Below are positions 25,319 through 34,118 of a stretch of DNA of 64,000 nucleotides, piece by piece; positions within the stretch are counted from its first letter, which is position 1; every line of letters begins with the position of its first letter. The position numbers were made by a program, and so were the translations under genes. This DNA comes from Fen-1245 sp963835535 (lineage in GTDB: Bacteria > Gemmatimonadota > Gemmatimonadetes > Gemmatimonadales > JACORV01). The DNA is taken from positions 124,001-188,000 of the forward strand of contig CAWIFL010000002.1 of the NCBI GenBank assembly GCA_963835535.1, given 5' to 3'. Under the pieces are notes generated by a model that worked only from the letters and a program-made list of their open reading frames with translations, ran no database searches and was not told where the DNA came from.

Positions 25319-26236
25319 TTGCCTCCCGTCCTCGTCCTCACCGGAGCCACGGGCGTCGGGAAGACGCGCGTGGCCACCGCGCTCGCGGCACTCGCCGACA
25401 TCGAGGTCGTCTCCGCCGATTCGCGCCAAGTCTACCGCGGGCTCGACATCGGGACGGCCAAGCCGTCGGCGGCCGAGCGCGCGGCCGCACCGTATCACGG
25501 GCTCGACTTCGTCGAGCCCGCCGAGCGCTACTCCGCCGGCGCCTTCGCGGCGGACGCCTCGAAGTGGATCGCCGCGATCGCGGCGCGCCACCGGCTGCCG
25601 GTCGTGGTCGGCGGCACGGGCTTCTATCTGCGGGCGCTGTTCGACGGCCTCTTCGAAGAGCCGCCCCTGGAGCCGGAGCGGCGCCGGAGCCTGCGCGGCG
25701 TTCTCGCATCGCTCCCCGGCGACGCGCTGAACCGGTGGGCGCGGCGGCTCGACGCCGCCTTTCGCGGAGGCGGACGGCAGCGCGCCGCGCGCGCGGTGGA
25801 AGTGGCGCTCCTGTCCGGCCGGCCGCTCTCGACGCTGCAGGCCACGCCCGTCCGATCCACCGGTCTCAGCGCCTGGTATGCGGTGCTCGCGCTGCCCCGG
25901 CCGCTCCTGGCGGCGCGGATCGCCGAGCGCGCGCGGCGGATGCTGGAGGCGGGGCTGATCGCGGAGGTGCGGAGCCTCCTCGCCGCGGGCGTGGCCGCGG
26001 ACGCGCCGGGACTCACCGGGGTCGGCTATCGGGAGGTGGTCGCGCACCTGACGGGCGCGTTGCCGGCGGCCGAGCTGCCCGAGGCGATCGCAGCGGCGAC
26101 GCGGCAGTACGCCAAGCGACAGGAGACCTGGTTCCGCCACCAGCTGCGGGGCCCGGTCTCGCGGTTCGACGCGGCCGCCGAGCCGGATGCGCTGGCGCGG
26201 GAGGTGCTGGCCGGCTATCGTGCGGCGGCGTCCTGA
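25319..26236 (+). CDS. miaA: tRNA dimethylallyltransferase MiaA
   Basis: The product has 305 residues from a TTG directly after the mutL stop. P-loop GATGVGKT is at about residues 9-16. SADSRQVYRGLDIGTAKPS gives the catalytic Asp and substrate site, VVVGGTGFYLRAL the dimethylallyl site and YAKRQETWFRHQ the tRNA-binding end. It adds dimethylallyl to A37 of UNN-reading tRNAs. The mutL-miaA order is widespread. Confidence 0.95.
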   Translation: MPPVLVLTGATGVGKTRVATALAALADIEVVSADSRQVYRGLDIGTAKPSAAERAAAPYHGLDFVEPAERYSAGAFAADASKWIAAIAARHRLPVVVGGTGFYLRALFDGLFEEPPLEPERRRSLRGVLASLPGDALNRWARRLDAAFRGGGRQRAARAVEVALLSGRPLSTLQATPVRSTGLSAWYAVLALPRPLLAARIAERARRMLEAGLIAEVRSLLAAGVAADAPGLTGVGYREVVAHLTGALPAAELPEAIAAATRQYAKRQETWFRHQLRGPVSRFDAAAEPDALAREVLAGYRAAAS

Positions 26237-26239
26237 TCC

Positions 26240-27355
26240 ATGCGCATCGGCATCGTCTGTTACCCGACCTACGGCGGCTCCGGCGCCGTCGCCACCGAGC
26301 TGGGCCTCGCCCTGGCCCAGCGCGGCCACGAGGTGCACTTCGTGTCCTACGCGCAGCCGTTCCGGCTCCGCGGCTTCAACGAGCGGGTCACCTTCCACGA
26401 GGTGAAGATCGGCGCGTACCCGCTCTTCGAGCACCCGCCGTACTCGCTCGCCCTCGCGGTCATGCTCCACCAGGTGACGGTGAAGGAGCACCTCGACGTC
26501 ATCCACGCGCACTACGCGATCCCGCACGCCACCAGCGCGATCGAGGCGAGGCAACTGCTCGGCGACAAGCAGACCGTGGCCGTCGTGACGACGCTGCACG
26601 GGACCGACATCACCCTGGTCGGCCAGGACCCGAGCTACCACACCATCACCAAGTACTCGATCGAGCACTCCGACGCGGTCACCGCCGTCTCGGCATACCT
26701 GCGGGACGAGACGTATCGCGCCTTCGGCTGCACGACCTGTGAGATCGAGGTGATCCCGAACTTCGTGGATCTGCAGGAATTCCAGCCGCGCGCTCCCGGC
26801 ACCTGCGGCGATGGCGCCGAAGAGAAGACGCTGATGCACATCTCCAACATGCGGCCGGTGAAGCGGCTCCAGGACGTGGTGCGGATCTTCGCGAAGGTGC
26901 GCGAGCGGATCCCCTCGCGGCTGGTGCTGGTGGGCGACGGCCCCGACCGTCCGCTGGCGGAGCGGGAGGCCGAGGCGCTGGGCATCGCGTCGCGCGTCCG
27001 GTTCCTCGGCAAGGTGGAGGACGTGGCTCAGGCCCTGCGGTGGGCCGATCTGTATCTCCTCCCCAGCGAGGTCGAGTCGTTCGGCCTCTCGGCGCTCGAG
27101 GCGCTGGCCACCGGCGTGCCGGTGGTGGGTACGAACGCGGGCGGCCTCCCGGAGGTGGTGGAGCACGGGGTGTCGGGATACCTCGGCGCCGTGGGCGACG
27201 TGGACGCGCTCGCCGAGGGCGCCGTCGCGCTGCTCGAGAACGGCCAGAGGTGGAAGACGGCCTCTGCGGCGGCGCGCCGGCGGGCCGCGGAATTCGCCAC
27301 CGAGCGGGTGGTGCCCCAGTACGAGCGGTTCTATGCGGCGGTCGCGGGCGGCTAG
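26240..27355 (+). CDS. bshA: N-acetyl-alpha-D-glucosaminyl L-malate synthase BshA
   Basis: The product has 371 residues and is a GT-B glycosyltransferase of family 4. MRIGIVCYPTYGGSGAVATELG is the BshA signature. DVIHAHYAIPHATSA, LHGTDITLVGQDPSY and VIPNFVDLQEF follow, then the nucleotide site SEVESFGLSALEALA with EV...GVPVVGTNAGGLPEV. It transfers GlcNAc to malate, the first step to bacillithiol. bshB and bshC are not in the window. It overlaps the UbiA gene by 23 nt. Confidence 0.93.
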   Translation: MRIGIVCYPTYGGSGAVATELGLALAQRGHEVHFVSYAQPFRLRGFNERVTFHEVKIGAYPLFEHPPYSLALAVMLHQVTVKEHLDVIHAHYAIPHATSAIEARQLLGDKQTVAVVTTLHGTDITLVGQDPSYHTITKYSIEHSDAVTAVSAYLRDETYRAFGCTTCEIEVIPNFVDLQEFQPRAPGTCGDGAEEKTLMHISNMRPVKRLQDVVRIFAKVRERIPSRLVLVGDGPDRPLAEREAEALGIASRVRFLGKVEDVAQALRWADLYLLPSEVESFGLSALEALATGVPVVGTNAGGLPEVVEHGVSGYLGAVGDVDALAEGAVALLENGQRWKTASAAARRRAAEFATERVVPQYERFYAAVAGG

Positions 27356-28163
27356 CGCGCTCGCGCTGGTCCGCCCCCGCAACCTGCTGATCGCCGCGGC
27401 GGGCGTCGCGGTCGGGGGCATCCTCGCGCTCGGCCGCGTGGCGTTCCCGGCCGGGCTCCTCTGGGCGATGGCCAGCGCCCTCGGCCTGGGCGGGGCGGGG
27501 AACGCCGCGAACGACGTCTTCGATCTTGAGGCCGACCGGATCAACCGGCCGCTCCGGCCTCTGGTGGCCGGCGAGCTGTCGCGGCAAGCCGCGATCGCGA
27601 TCGCGGGCGTCGCCGGCGGCTTCGGCCTGTTCGCGGCCTGGTGGGTGAGCCGCACGCTGTTCGCGTTGGCGCTGACGGCCCTCGTCGTGATGCTCGCCTA
27701 CTCGCCGTGGCTGAAGTCGCGCGGCATCCGCGGCAACCTCGCCGTCGCGGTCGTCGCGAGCCTGCCGCTCATTTACGGCGCGGTGGCCGCGGGCGACTGG
27801 CGCGCGGGGCTGGTCCCGTCGGCGCTGGCCGCGCTCCTGCACCTGGCGCGGGAGATCGTGAAGGACGTGGAGGATGTGGCCGGCGACCTCGCCCTGGGCC
27901 GGCGCACCCTGCCCATCGTCTGGGGCACCGAGGCCGGGTACCTCGCCGCGACGGGCATCCTCGCCGTCTTCGTGCCGCTGGCGCTGCTGCCCTGGGCAGC
28001 GGGCTGGTACGGATGGCGGTACGGGGCGGTGGTGTCGGTGCTCGACGTCGGGCTCGTCATCCTCGCGGCCCGTCTCGCGCGCGGGCGGCTGGCGGGAGCC
28101 CGCGCCGCCCTCAAGGTGGCGATGGTGGTCGGCCTCGCGGCCCTGCTCTGGGAGCGGCTCTGA
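27333..28163 (+). CDS. UbiA-family prenyltransferase (geranylgeranylglyceryl-phosphate type)
   Basis: The product has 276 residues with eight or nine membrane helices. The two aspartate motifs are NAANDVFDLEADRINRP (about residue 56) and EIVKDVEDVAGD (about 175). Sequence style is nearest to the digeranylgeranylglyceryl-phosphate synthase branch rather than to UbiA/MenA. It could act in a quinone or polyprenyl-lipid pathway. It lies between bshA and uppP, with a 1-base overlap with uppP. Confidence 0.85.
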   Translation: MRRSRAASALALVRPRNLLIAAAGVAVGGILALGRVAFPAGLLWAMASALGLGGAGNAANDVFDLEADRINRPLRPLVAGELSRQAAIAIAGVAGGFGLFAAWWVSRTLFALALTALVVMLAYSPWLKSRGIRGNLAVAVVASLPLIYGAVAAGDWRAGLVPSALAALLHLAREIVKDVEDVAGDLALGRRTLPIVWGTEAGYLAATGILAVFVPLALLPWAAGWYGWRYGAVVSVLDVGLVILAARLARGRLAGARAALKVAMVVGLAALLWERL

Positions 28164-29029
28164 TGCACGATTACCTGCTGAGTCTGGCGCTGGGGGTGGT
28201 CGAGGGCGTGACGGAGTTCCTGCCGGTCAGCTCGACCGCGCACCTCCGGATCTTCGAGGCGCTGGCGGGCGTGAACCTCTCCGACGGCTACTGGAAGATG
28301 TTCACGATCGTCATCCAGCTCGGCGCGATCCTCTGCCTGCCCGTGTACTTCCGGGCCCGCATCCGCGGTCTGTTCGGCAGCTTCGCACGCGCCCGGGACG
28401 AGGGGCGCGCGCTCGTGCACCCGCTCACCCTGACGCTCGTGGCCTTCGTCGTCACCGCCGTGCCGGCGTTCCTCCTGGCCAGGGTGATCGGCAGGCAGCT
28501 GGAGAGTCTGGTCGTGATGGGAACGGCGCTCGTGGTCGGCGGCGTCGTCATGTGGGTGGTGGACTGGCTCTTCGCCCGCGGGCGTCTCCGCACGAACACC
28601 CCCGAGATGGAGCAGATGACGCTGGCGCAGGCGGTCTGGATCGGCTTCTGCCAGATCGCCTCGGCGGTCTTTCCCGGTACGTCGCGCTCGATGGCGACGA
28701 TCGTCGCGGGACAGGTGGGCAGGATGACGCGCGCCGCGGCGCTGGAGTTCTCCTTCTTCCTCTCGATGCCGACGATGGTCGCGGCCACCGGCTACGACCT
28801 GTACAAGACGCTGCGCGAGGGGCAGGCCTCGGCGCTCGGCGGCGCCGCGATGACGCCGCACCTGTGGGGGGTGCTGGGCGTCGGGTTCTGGGTGTCCTTC
28901 GTCGTGGCCTACGCCGTCGTGGCCTGGTTCATGGGCTGGGTGCGGCGCCGCGGCTTCGTCCCGTTCGCCGTCTGGCGCATCCTGGTGGGCGCTTCGGTGC
29001 TGCTCTGGATGACCGGGGGCGCGCGCTGA
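28163..29029 (+). CDS. uppP: Undecaprenyl-diphosphatase UppP (BacA)
   Basis: The product has 288 residues and is polytopic. EGVTEFLPVSSTAHL (about 16-30) and FPGTSRSMATI (about 170-180) are the two catalytic loops of UppP. It dephosphorylates undecaprenyl diphosphate to recycle the cell-wall carrier and gives bacitracin tolerance. The last codons overlap birA. Confidence 0.95.
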   Translation: MHDYLLSLALGVVEGVTEFLPVSSTAHLRIFEALAGVNLSDGYWKMFTIVIQLGAILCLPVYFRARIRGLFGSFARARDEGRALVHPLTLTLVAFVVTAVPAFLLARVIGRQLESLVVMGTALVVGGVVMWVVDWLFARGRLRTNTPEMEQMTLAQAVWIGFCQIASAVFPGTSRSMATIVAGQVGRMTRAAALEFSFFLSMPTMVAATGYDLYKTLREGQASALGGAAMTPHLWGVLGVGFWVSFVVAYAVVAWFMGWVRRRGFVPFAVWRILVGASVLLWMTGGAR

Positions 29030-29766
29030 TCGCGCCGCAGTACGACGGTCTCGACGCCGAGGAGATCCGGCGCCGCACCGGCGCCGTGCGCGTCGAGCTG
29101 CGCGATACGGTCGGCTCGACGCTGGACGTGGCGCACGAGCTGGCGGCGGCCGGCGCGCCCGAGCGCATGCTGGTGCTGGCGGACGAGCAGACGGCGGGCC
29201 GGGGGCGCCAGGGGCGCAGCTGGCACTCGCCGGCCGGCGCCGGCGTCTGGTTCGTCGTGCTGCTGCGGCCCGCCGAGGCGCCCGCGATGGGCGCGGTCGC
29301 GATCCGCGTCGGGCTGGCGCTGGTGGACGCGGTGGCGGAGATTGCGCCGCGCGCGGCGCCGCGCCTCAAGTGGCCCAACGACCTGATCGTGCGACACCGG
29401 AAGGCCGGCGGGATCCTGTGCGAAGCGCGCTGGCAGGGCGGCAGACTGGGGTGGGTCGCGGTCGGGATCGGGGTCAACGTGCGCGGACCGGTGGCCCCGG
29501 CCGTGGCGCACACCGCGATCGCGCTCAAGGCCGTCGAGGCGACGGTGACGCGGGTGCGCCTCCTCGAGGCGCTGGCCCCGCGGCTCTGGACCGCCGCCGC
29601 TCCCGGCCTGCTGGATGAAGCGGAGCGCGACGCTTTCCAGCGGTCCCGGTGGCACGAGGACGGGGTGGGGGCGGCGGACGCCGGCGCGGTCGGCGTGGAC
29701 GAGGAGGGGGCCCTCCTGATCCCCGCGGCCGACGGCTCGCTTGACCGTCGCGTGGTCCCGGCCTAG
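29026..29766 (+). CDS. birA: Biotin-[acetyl-CoA-carboxylase] ligase
   Basis: The product has about 246 residues. Motifs: VGSTLDVAHELAAAG, ADEQTAGRGRQGRSWHSPAGAG (biotin-binding loop), LKWPNDLIV and KAGGILCE. Residues before VGSTLD (YDGLDAEEIRRRTGA) are family-typical, so the gene begins near 29026. The only usable codon there is CTG, overlapping the uppP stop; no ATG, GTG or TTG lies close upstream in frame. There is no N-terminal HTH, so it is the non-regulatory class. The C-terminal SH3-like segment is present. Confidence 0.9.
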   Translation: MIAPQYDGLDAEEIRRRTGAVRVELRDTVGSTLDVAHELAAAGAPERMLVLADEQTAGRGRQGRSWHSPAGAGVWFVVLLRPAEAPAMGAVAIRVGLALVDAVAEIAPRAAPRLKWPNDLIVRHRKAGGILCEARWQGGRLGWVAVGIGVNVRGPVAPAVAHTAIALKAVEATVTRVRLLEALAPRLWTAAAPGLLDEAERDAFQRSRWHEDGVGAADAGAVGVDEEGALLIPAADGSLDRRVVPA

Positions 29767-29769
29767 CCT

Positions 29770-30567
29770 ATGACTGCCATGCTGCTCGCGCTCGACATCG
29801 GGAATACCGAAATCACGGTCGGTCTCTTCGCCGGCGCGGAGCTGGAGCGCAGCTGGCGGCTGACGACCCATCCGCCGCGCACGGCCGACGAATGGGCGGC
29901 GGTGATCCGCTCCCTGTTCGATCAGGCGGGGCTCGACATCACGCGCGTGACCGCCACGATCCTCGCGTCGGTGGTGCCGAGCGTGACCGACGGCGTGGCC
30001 GACGCCCTGCTGATCGCCACCGGCACCACGCCGGTCGAGATCGGCGCGCACTCGCCGCTCCCGATCAGGCTCGACGTCGAGGAGCCGATGACCGTGGGTG
30101 CCGATCGCATCGTGAACACGGTGGCCGCGAGCCGGCTCTTCGGCGTGGACACGATCGTCGTGGACTTCGGCACGGCCACGACGCTGGATTGCATCACGAA
30201 GGACGGGGTCTTCCTCGGCGGGATCATCGCCCCCGGACTCCGGACGTCCGGTGAGAACCTGATCCGCCGCACCGCCAAGCTCCAGCCCACGGAGCTGGCG
30301 CCGCCCGCGAGGGCGATGGGCCGCCGCACCGAGGACTGCATCAGGGCGGGGCTCGTCTACGGGGCGGCGGACGCGGTGGACGGATTGGTGCGACGGCTCA
30401 AGGCCGAATGGCCGACGCGCGACGTGCCGAAGGTGATCGCGACCGGGGGCTACGCGTCGCTGGTGGCGAAGTACTCGGCGGAGATCGAGGAAGTGCATCC
30501 CGACCTCACGCTCCGGGGCCTGCAGATCTCGCATCAGCTCATGGGCAGCGGGGGCAAGGCGGCATGA
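29770..30567 (+). CDS. coaX: Type III pantothenate kinase
   Basis: The product has 265 residues from ATG 29770. ASKHA-fold motifs: LLALDIGNTEITVGLF (phosphate 1), EEPMTVGADRIVNTVAA (pantothenate site), VVDFGTATTLDCI (phosphate 2) and GGIIAPGLRTS. It phosphorylates pantothenate in the first step of CoA synthesis and is insensitive to CoA. The birA-coaX order is common. It overlaps the next gene by 4 nt. Confidence 0.95.
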   Translation: MTAMLLALDIGNTEITVGLFAGAELERSWRLTTHPPRTADEWAAVIRSLFDQAGLDITRVTATILASVVPSVTDGVADALLIATGTTPVEIGAHSPLPIRLDVEEPMTVGADRIVNTVAASRLFGVDTIVVDFGTATTLDCITKDGVFLGGIIAPGLRTSGENLIRRTAKLQPTELAPPARAMGRRTEDCIRAGLVYGAADAVDGLVRRLKAEWPTRDVPKVIATGGYASLVAKYSAEIEEVHPDLTLRGLQISHQLMGSGGKAA

Positions 30568-31493
30568 GCGCCGACGCCCGCACCGTCAACCTCTGGCGGC
30601 GGGCCGGCTACCGGTGGTTCCCCGGCGAGTCGTTCTCCTACGTCCTGCACCTCAGGCCCGCCGAGTGGCCCATCATGGCCGCGCACACGGCGCTGGGTTT
30701 CATCCTCGCCGTCGGCCTGGCGCCGGCGCTGCACGGCGCGCAGCTCAGGACGGGGCTCTGGGCGCTGCTGATCTGGGTCGTGCTGATGAACGGCGGCACC
30801 CTCGCGCTGAACAGCGTGTTCGACAAGGACGAGGGGGACATCGGCTACCTGCGGGCGCCGCCCGCGCCGCCCAGGCACCTGCTGGCCTTCTCCCTCGGCC
30901 TGCTGGTGCTCGGCCAGCTCCTCGCGTTCACGCTGCCGACCGGGTACCGGATCGTGTACGCCGCGTGCTTCCTCATGAGCCTGGCCTACTCCGTCCCGCC
31001 GCTCCGGTTCAAGGCGGTGGCCGGGGTGGACTGGGTGATCAACATGTGGGGCTTCGGCACGTTGACGCCGTACGCCGGGTGGGCGGCGACCGGGCGGCCG
31101 CTGGACCTGACCCACGGCCTGGTCCTGCTGGGCTTCTGTCCCCTGTTCGCCTCCCTCTATCCGCTCACGCAGATCTACCAGTTCGAGGAGGACCGCCGCC
31201 GCGGCGACCGCACGCTCGCGCTGATCCTGGGGATGAAGGCGAGCCTGATCGCGGCGATCGTGGCGGCGCTGATCGCGTTCGCGTGTTTCGCGGCGGCCGC
31301 ACTCCACCGCGGCGCGCTGCTCTGGCAGTGGGTGTTCCTCGCCATCGCCCTGGCGGGCTGGCTCGCGGTCCTGGTCCCGTGGTATCGCCGGCGCGATGCC
31401 ATGACGTCTGCCGAGCACCAGCGCGGGTTCTATGCGGCGCTGTCGGCCTGGGCGGTCACGGACGTGGCGGTGTTGCTCGCCTTCGCCGTCTAG
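30564..31493 (+). CDS. UbiA-family prenyltransferase, second paralogue
   Basis: The product has 309 residues with about eight membrane helices. The first aspartate motif is degenerate-looking (LNSVFDKDEGDIGYL, about residue 88) and the second is YQFEEDRRRGDRT (about 205). It resembles UbiA-like proteins from Gemmatimonadota and archaea, but the substrate is unclear. It is the last gene of the coupled uppP-birA-coaX run. Confidence 0.8.
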   Translation: MSADARTVNLWRRAGYRWFPGESFSYVLHLRPAEWPIMAAHTALGFILAVGLAPALHGAQLRTGLWALLIWVVLMNGGTLALNSVFDKDEGDIGYLRAPPAPPRHLLAFSLGLLVLGQLLAFTLPTGYRIVYAACFLMSLAYSVPPLRFKAVAGVDWVINMWGFGTLTPYAGWAATGRPLDLTHGLVLLGFCPLFASLYPLTQIYQFEEDRRRGDRTLALILGMKASLIAAIVAALIAFACFAAAALHRGALLWQWVFLAIALAGWLAVLVPWYRRRDAMTSAEHQRGFYAALSAWAVTDVAVLLAFAV

Positions 31494-31517
31494 CGTGCTC
31501 TGCACGGTGACGCACAC

Positions 31518-32171
31518 ATGATCGTCGATCTCTCGCATCCGATCGTCCGCGACGGCTTCATCTACCCGGGGTTCCCGACCCCGGAGGTCTTCCAGTGGCG
31601 GTCGCACAACCAGAAGGGGCGGCCGTACGCCCCCGGCGTCTCGTTCGCCATGACGCGGGTGAACGCCGTGATGAACATCGGGACGTACCTGGACAGCCCG
31701 CTGCACCGCTACGAGAAGGGTCCCGATTTCACCGGCGTGCCGCTGGAGAAGCTCGTGAACCTGCCCGGCGTCGTGGTGGACGCGCGGCGGCGTCCGGGGC
31801 GCAAGCTCCCCGTCGCGCTCTTCCCGCGGAAGGAGCTGCGGGGCAAGGCGGTGCTGATCCTCACCGGGTGGGCGGCACGCTGGAACACGCCGCGCTACAC
31901 CGAGCCGGGCCCGTTCGTGGGGAAGGAAGCCAGCGCGGCGCTGGTGGACGCGGAGCCCACGCTGGTCGGGATCGATTGCATGAACCTCGACGATACGGAA
32001 GACGGAGAGCGCCCGGCGCACACGCTGCTGCTCGGCGCGAAGATCCCGATCTGCGAGCACCTCTGCAGTGTGGAGAAACTGGTGGGGAAGCGGTTCCGCT
32101 TCTTCAGTGCGCCGCCGGCGTGGGCGGGCGTGGCGAGCTTCCCGGTGCGCGCCTTCGCCGTCGTGGAATGA
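31518..32171 (+). CDS. Cyclase family protein (kynurenine formamidase-like)
   Basis: The product has 217 residues from ATG 31518. The cyclase/KynB fold is recognised by IVDLSHPIVRDG, MNIGTYLDSPLHRYEKG (metal-binding HxxxD-type region, here GTYLDSPLHR) and LVGIDCMNLDD. Members hydrolyse amides such as N-formylkynurenine using a metal site. The usual HxGTHxDxPxH pattern is modified (NIGTYLDSPLH), so activity is uncertain. No other kynurenine gene is near. Confidence 0.83.
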   Translation: MIVDLSHPIVRDGFIYPGFPTPEVFQWRSHNQKGRPYAPGVSFAMTRVNAVMNIGTYLDSPLHRYEKGPDFTGVPLEKLVNLPGVVVDARRRPGRKLPVALFPRKELRGKAVLILTGWAARWNTPRYTEPGPFVGKEASAALVDAEPTLVGIDCMNLDDTEDGERPAHTLLLGAKIPICEHLCSVEKLVGKRFRFFSAPPAWAGVASFPVRAFAVVE

Positions 32172-32182
32172 GGGGGGAACGC

Positions 32183-32512
32183 ATGCGACTCCTTGACATT
32201 CCGTTTCAGGCGACCGACTGGACCAGCGTGCCTCCCACCACGCACCCGGGAAACCCGGGCGTCGCGGTGTGGCGCACGAAGCAGCACGGCGACCTGCGGG
32301 TGCGGATGGTGGAATACTCGCCGGGCTACGTGGCGGACCATTGGTGCAGCAAGGGTCACGTGCTCCTGGTCCTCGAGGGGGAGCTCCACACCGAGCTCCA
32401 GGACGGCCGGGTCGTGGTGCTGCGGCCGGGCATGAGCTACGAGGTCGCCGACGGCGTCGTTCCGCACAAGAGCAGGGCGCCCACGGGAGCGAAGCTCTTC
32501 ATCGTCGATTAG
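32183..32512 (+). CDS. DHCW-motif cupin protein
   Basis: The product has 109 residues from ATG 32183, preceded by AGGGGGG. The single cupin barrel contains VADHWCSKGHVLLVLEGEL, the DHCW motif in HWC form, and VLRPGMSYEVADGVVPHKS. Function is unknown; the family is small and widespread. ATG 32168 in the same frame would add five residues. Confidence 0.85.
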   Translation: MRLLDIPFQATDWTSVPPTTHPGNPGVAVWRTKQHGDLRVRMVEYSPGYVADHWCSKGHVLLVLEGELHTELQDGRVVVLRPGMSYEVADGVVPHKSRAPTGAKLFIVD

Positions 32513-32549
32513 CCAGCCGGTATCACATCCACTTGCTACGGGAGACTCG

Positions 32550-32963
32550 ATGAGCGAACAGACACCACACCCGGATGCCATCGTCGCCAGCGCGCTCGCG
32601 GTGTCGCTGACCGTCAAGGACCTCCAGAAGAGCCTGCGCTGGTACCGCGACGTCGTGGGATTCTCGGAGGTCCGGAGGATCGAGCGCGAGGGGAAGCTGC
32701 ACGGTGTCTCGCTGCAGGCCGGGGATGCACGGATCGCGATCAATCAGGACGACGGGGCGAAGGGCTGGACCCGGGTGAAGGGCGAAGGGTTCTCGTTCAA
32801 CCTGACGACGAGCCAGAGCATCGACGCCGTCGCGAAGGGGATCAAGGAGCGCGGCGGCGTCCTCGATTCCGAGCCGGCCGATATGCCGTGGGGCGTGCGC
32901 ATGTTCCGGCTGCGCGACCTCGACGGCTACAAGTTCGCGATCGCGTCGCCGCGTCCGTCCTGA
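32550..32963 (+). CDS. VOC-superfamily (glyoxalase/bleomycin-resistance-like) protein
   Basis: The product has 137 residues from ATG 32550. One paired beta-alpha-beta-beta-beta unit is visible: LAVSLTVKDLQKSLRWYRDVVGF and then GVRMFRLRDLDGYKFAIA with the C-terminal metal-ligand region. Substrate unknown. Confidence 0.85.
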   Translation: MSEQTPHPDAIVASALAVSLTVKDLQKSLRWYRDVVGFSEVRRIEREGKLHGVSLQAGDARIAINQDDGAKGWTRVKGEGFSFNLTTSQSIDAVAKGIKERGGVLDSEPADMPWGVRMFRLRDLDGYKFAIASPRPS

Positions 32964-32980
32964 CCGGGCCAGCCGGGCGG

Positions 32981-33601
32981 ATGATCTCCGCGCGGGAGGC
33001 GCTGGCGCGGCTCCGGGAGGGCAATCGCCGCTTCGTGGCGGGCGCCGCGGCGGAGGAACCCGTGCTCGACGCGGCCCGGAGACGCGCACTCGCCCGCTCG
33101 CAGGAGCCATTCGCCGTCGTCCTCGGCTGTTCGGACTCCCGGGTGCCTGCCGAGCTGGTCTTCGGGCAGGGGTTCGGCGATCTGTTCGTGATCCGGGTGG
33201 CGGGCAACATCGTCGCGCCGTCGCAGGTCGGCAGCGTGGAATTCGCCGCGACGCGCTTCGGTACGCGGCTCGTCGTCGTCCTCGGCCACACGGCATGCGG
33301 CGCCGTCACCGCGACGGTGGAGGAGCTGCGGCGTCCCGCGCCGGGGCAGTCGCCGGGTCTGCGAGAGATCGTGGAGCGCGTGCGCCCGGCGGTCGAACCG
33401 CTGCTCGCCACGCCACTCGGGCGGCAGACGGACCGCCTGATCGCCGAGGCCGTGCGCGCGAACGTCCGCTCTGCGGTGGACGAGCTGCGCCACGGATCGG
33501 ACGTGCTGAGACCGCTCGCCGAGCGGGGTGAGCTCGCCGTAGTCGGTGCCGAGTACGACCTCCAGACGGGCGTGGTGGACTTCTTCTACGGAGACGTGTG
33601 A
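32981..33601 (+). CDS. Beta-class carbonic anhydrase
   Basis: The product has 206 residues from ATG 32981. Zinc ligands and catalytic pair are seen in VVLGCSDSRVPAE (Cys, Asp, Arg) and VVLGHTACGAV (His, Cys). ALARLREGNRRFV is the family N-terminus, and the C-terminus is VVGAEYDLQTGVVDFF. It interconverts CO2 and bicarbonate and could supply bicarbonate to carboxylases and pyrimidine synthesis. Confidence 0.94.
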   Translation: MISAREALARLREGNRRFVAGAAAEEPVLDAARRRALARSQEPFAVVLGCSDSRVPAELVFGQGFGDLFVIRVAGNIVAPSQVGSVEFAATRFGTRLVVVLGHTACGAVTATVEELRRPAPGQSPGLREIVERVRPAVEPLLATPLGRQTDRLIAEAVRANVRSAVDELRHGSDVLRPLAERGELAVVGAEYDLQTGVVDFFYGDV

Positions 33602-33661
33602 GGGCATGAAGACGCGCCGACCGTCACCCGCGCGCGCGAAGTGACGTCGCGCGGAGGTGGC

Positions 33662-34102
33662 GTGCGCATCCGCTCGCTGGTGCTGCTGCTCCTGCTCGCG
33701 ACTGCCTCGGCAGCGTGCTATGCCTACCGGACGACGGCGGTCGCGCCGATCACCGGCACACGCGTGCGGATCGTCCTGAGCAGTGCGGCGCCGATCACGG
33801 CGATGACGCCGGGGCGCGAGGAGTCGCGCCGCACCGTCGCGGGTGTGCTCGAGGTCAGGGGCCGCTTCGAGGCCGGCGCGGCGGACACGCTGGTCGTGCG
33901 CCTCGGGGAGCTGCGGACGGCGGCAGGCGCGGCGCCGGATGTCGCCGAGCAAGTCGCGCTGGTGCCCACGTCGCTCATCGCCCGCATCGATGAACGCCGC
34001 TTCCAGGCCGGCACCACGCTCCTGGCCGGCACCGGACTGGCGATGATCGCGCTCACTGCGTTCCTCGTCGTGATCGTCGCGACGCTCACCAAGGCGGCGT
34101 GA
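33662..34102 (+). CDS. Small exported protein with C-terminal membrane segment
   Basis: From GTG 33662 (GGAGG just upstream) the product has 146 residues; GTG 33641 would add seven. An N-terminal hydrophobic export signal ends in SAAC and may be a weak lipobox. A central beta-rich part contains TVAGVLEVRG and ADTLVVRLGEL, and a C-terminal hydrophobic helix (GTGLAMIALTAFLVVIVATL) follows. I do not recognise a family. Confidence 0.65.
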   Translation: MRIRSLVLLLLLATASAACYAYRTTAVAPITGTRVRIVLSSAAPITAMTPGREESRRTVAGVLEVRGRFEAGAADTLVVRLGELRTAAGAAPDVAEQVALVPTSLIARIDERRFQAGTTLLAGTGLAMIALTAFLVVIVATLTKAA

Positions 34103-34118
34103 CCGCTAGGAGACGCCC

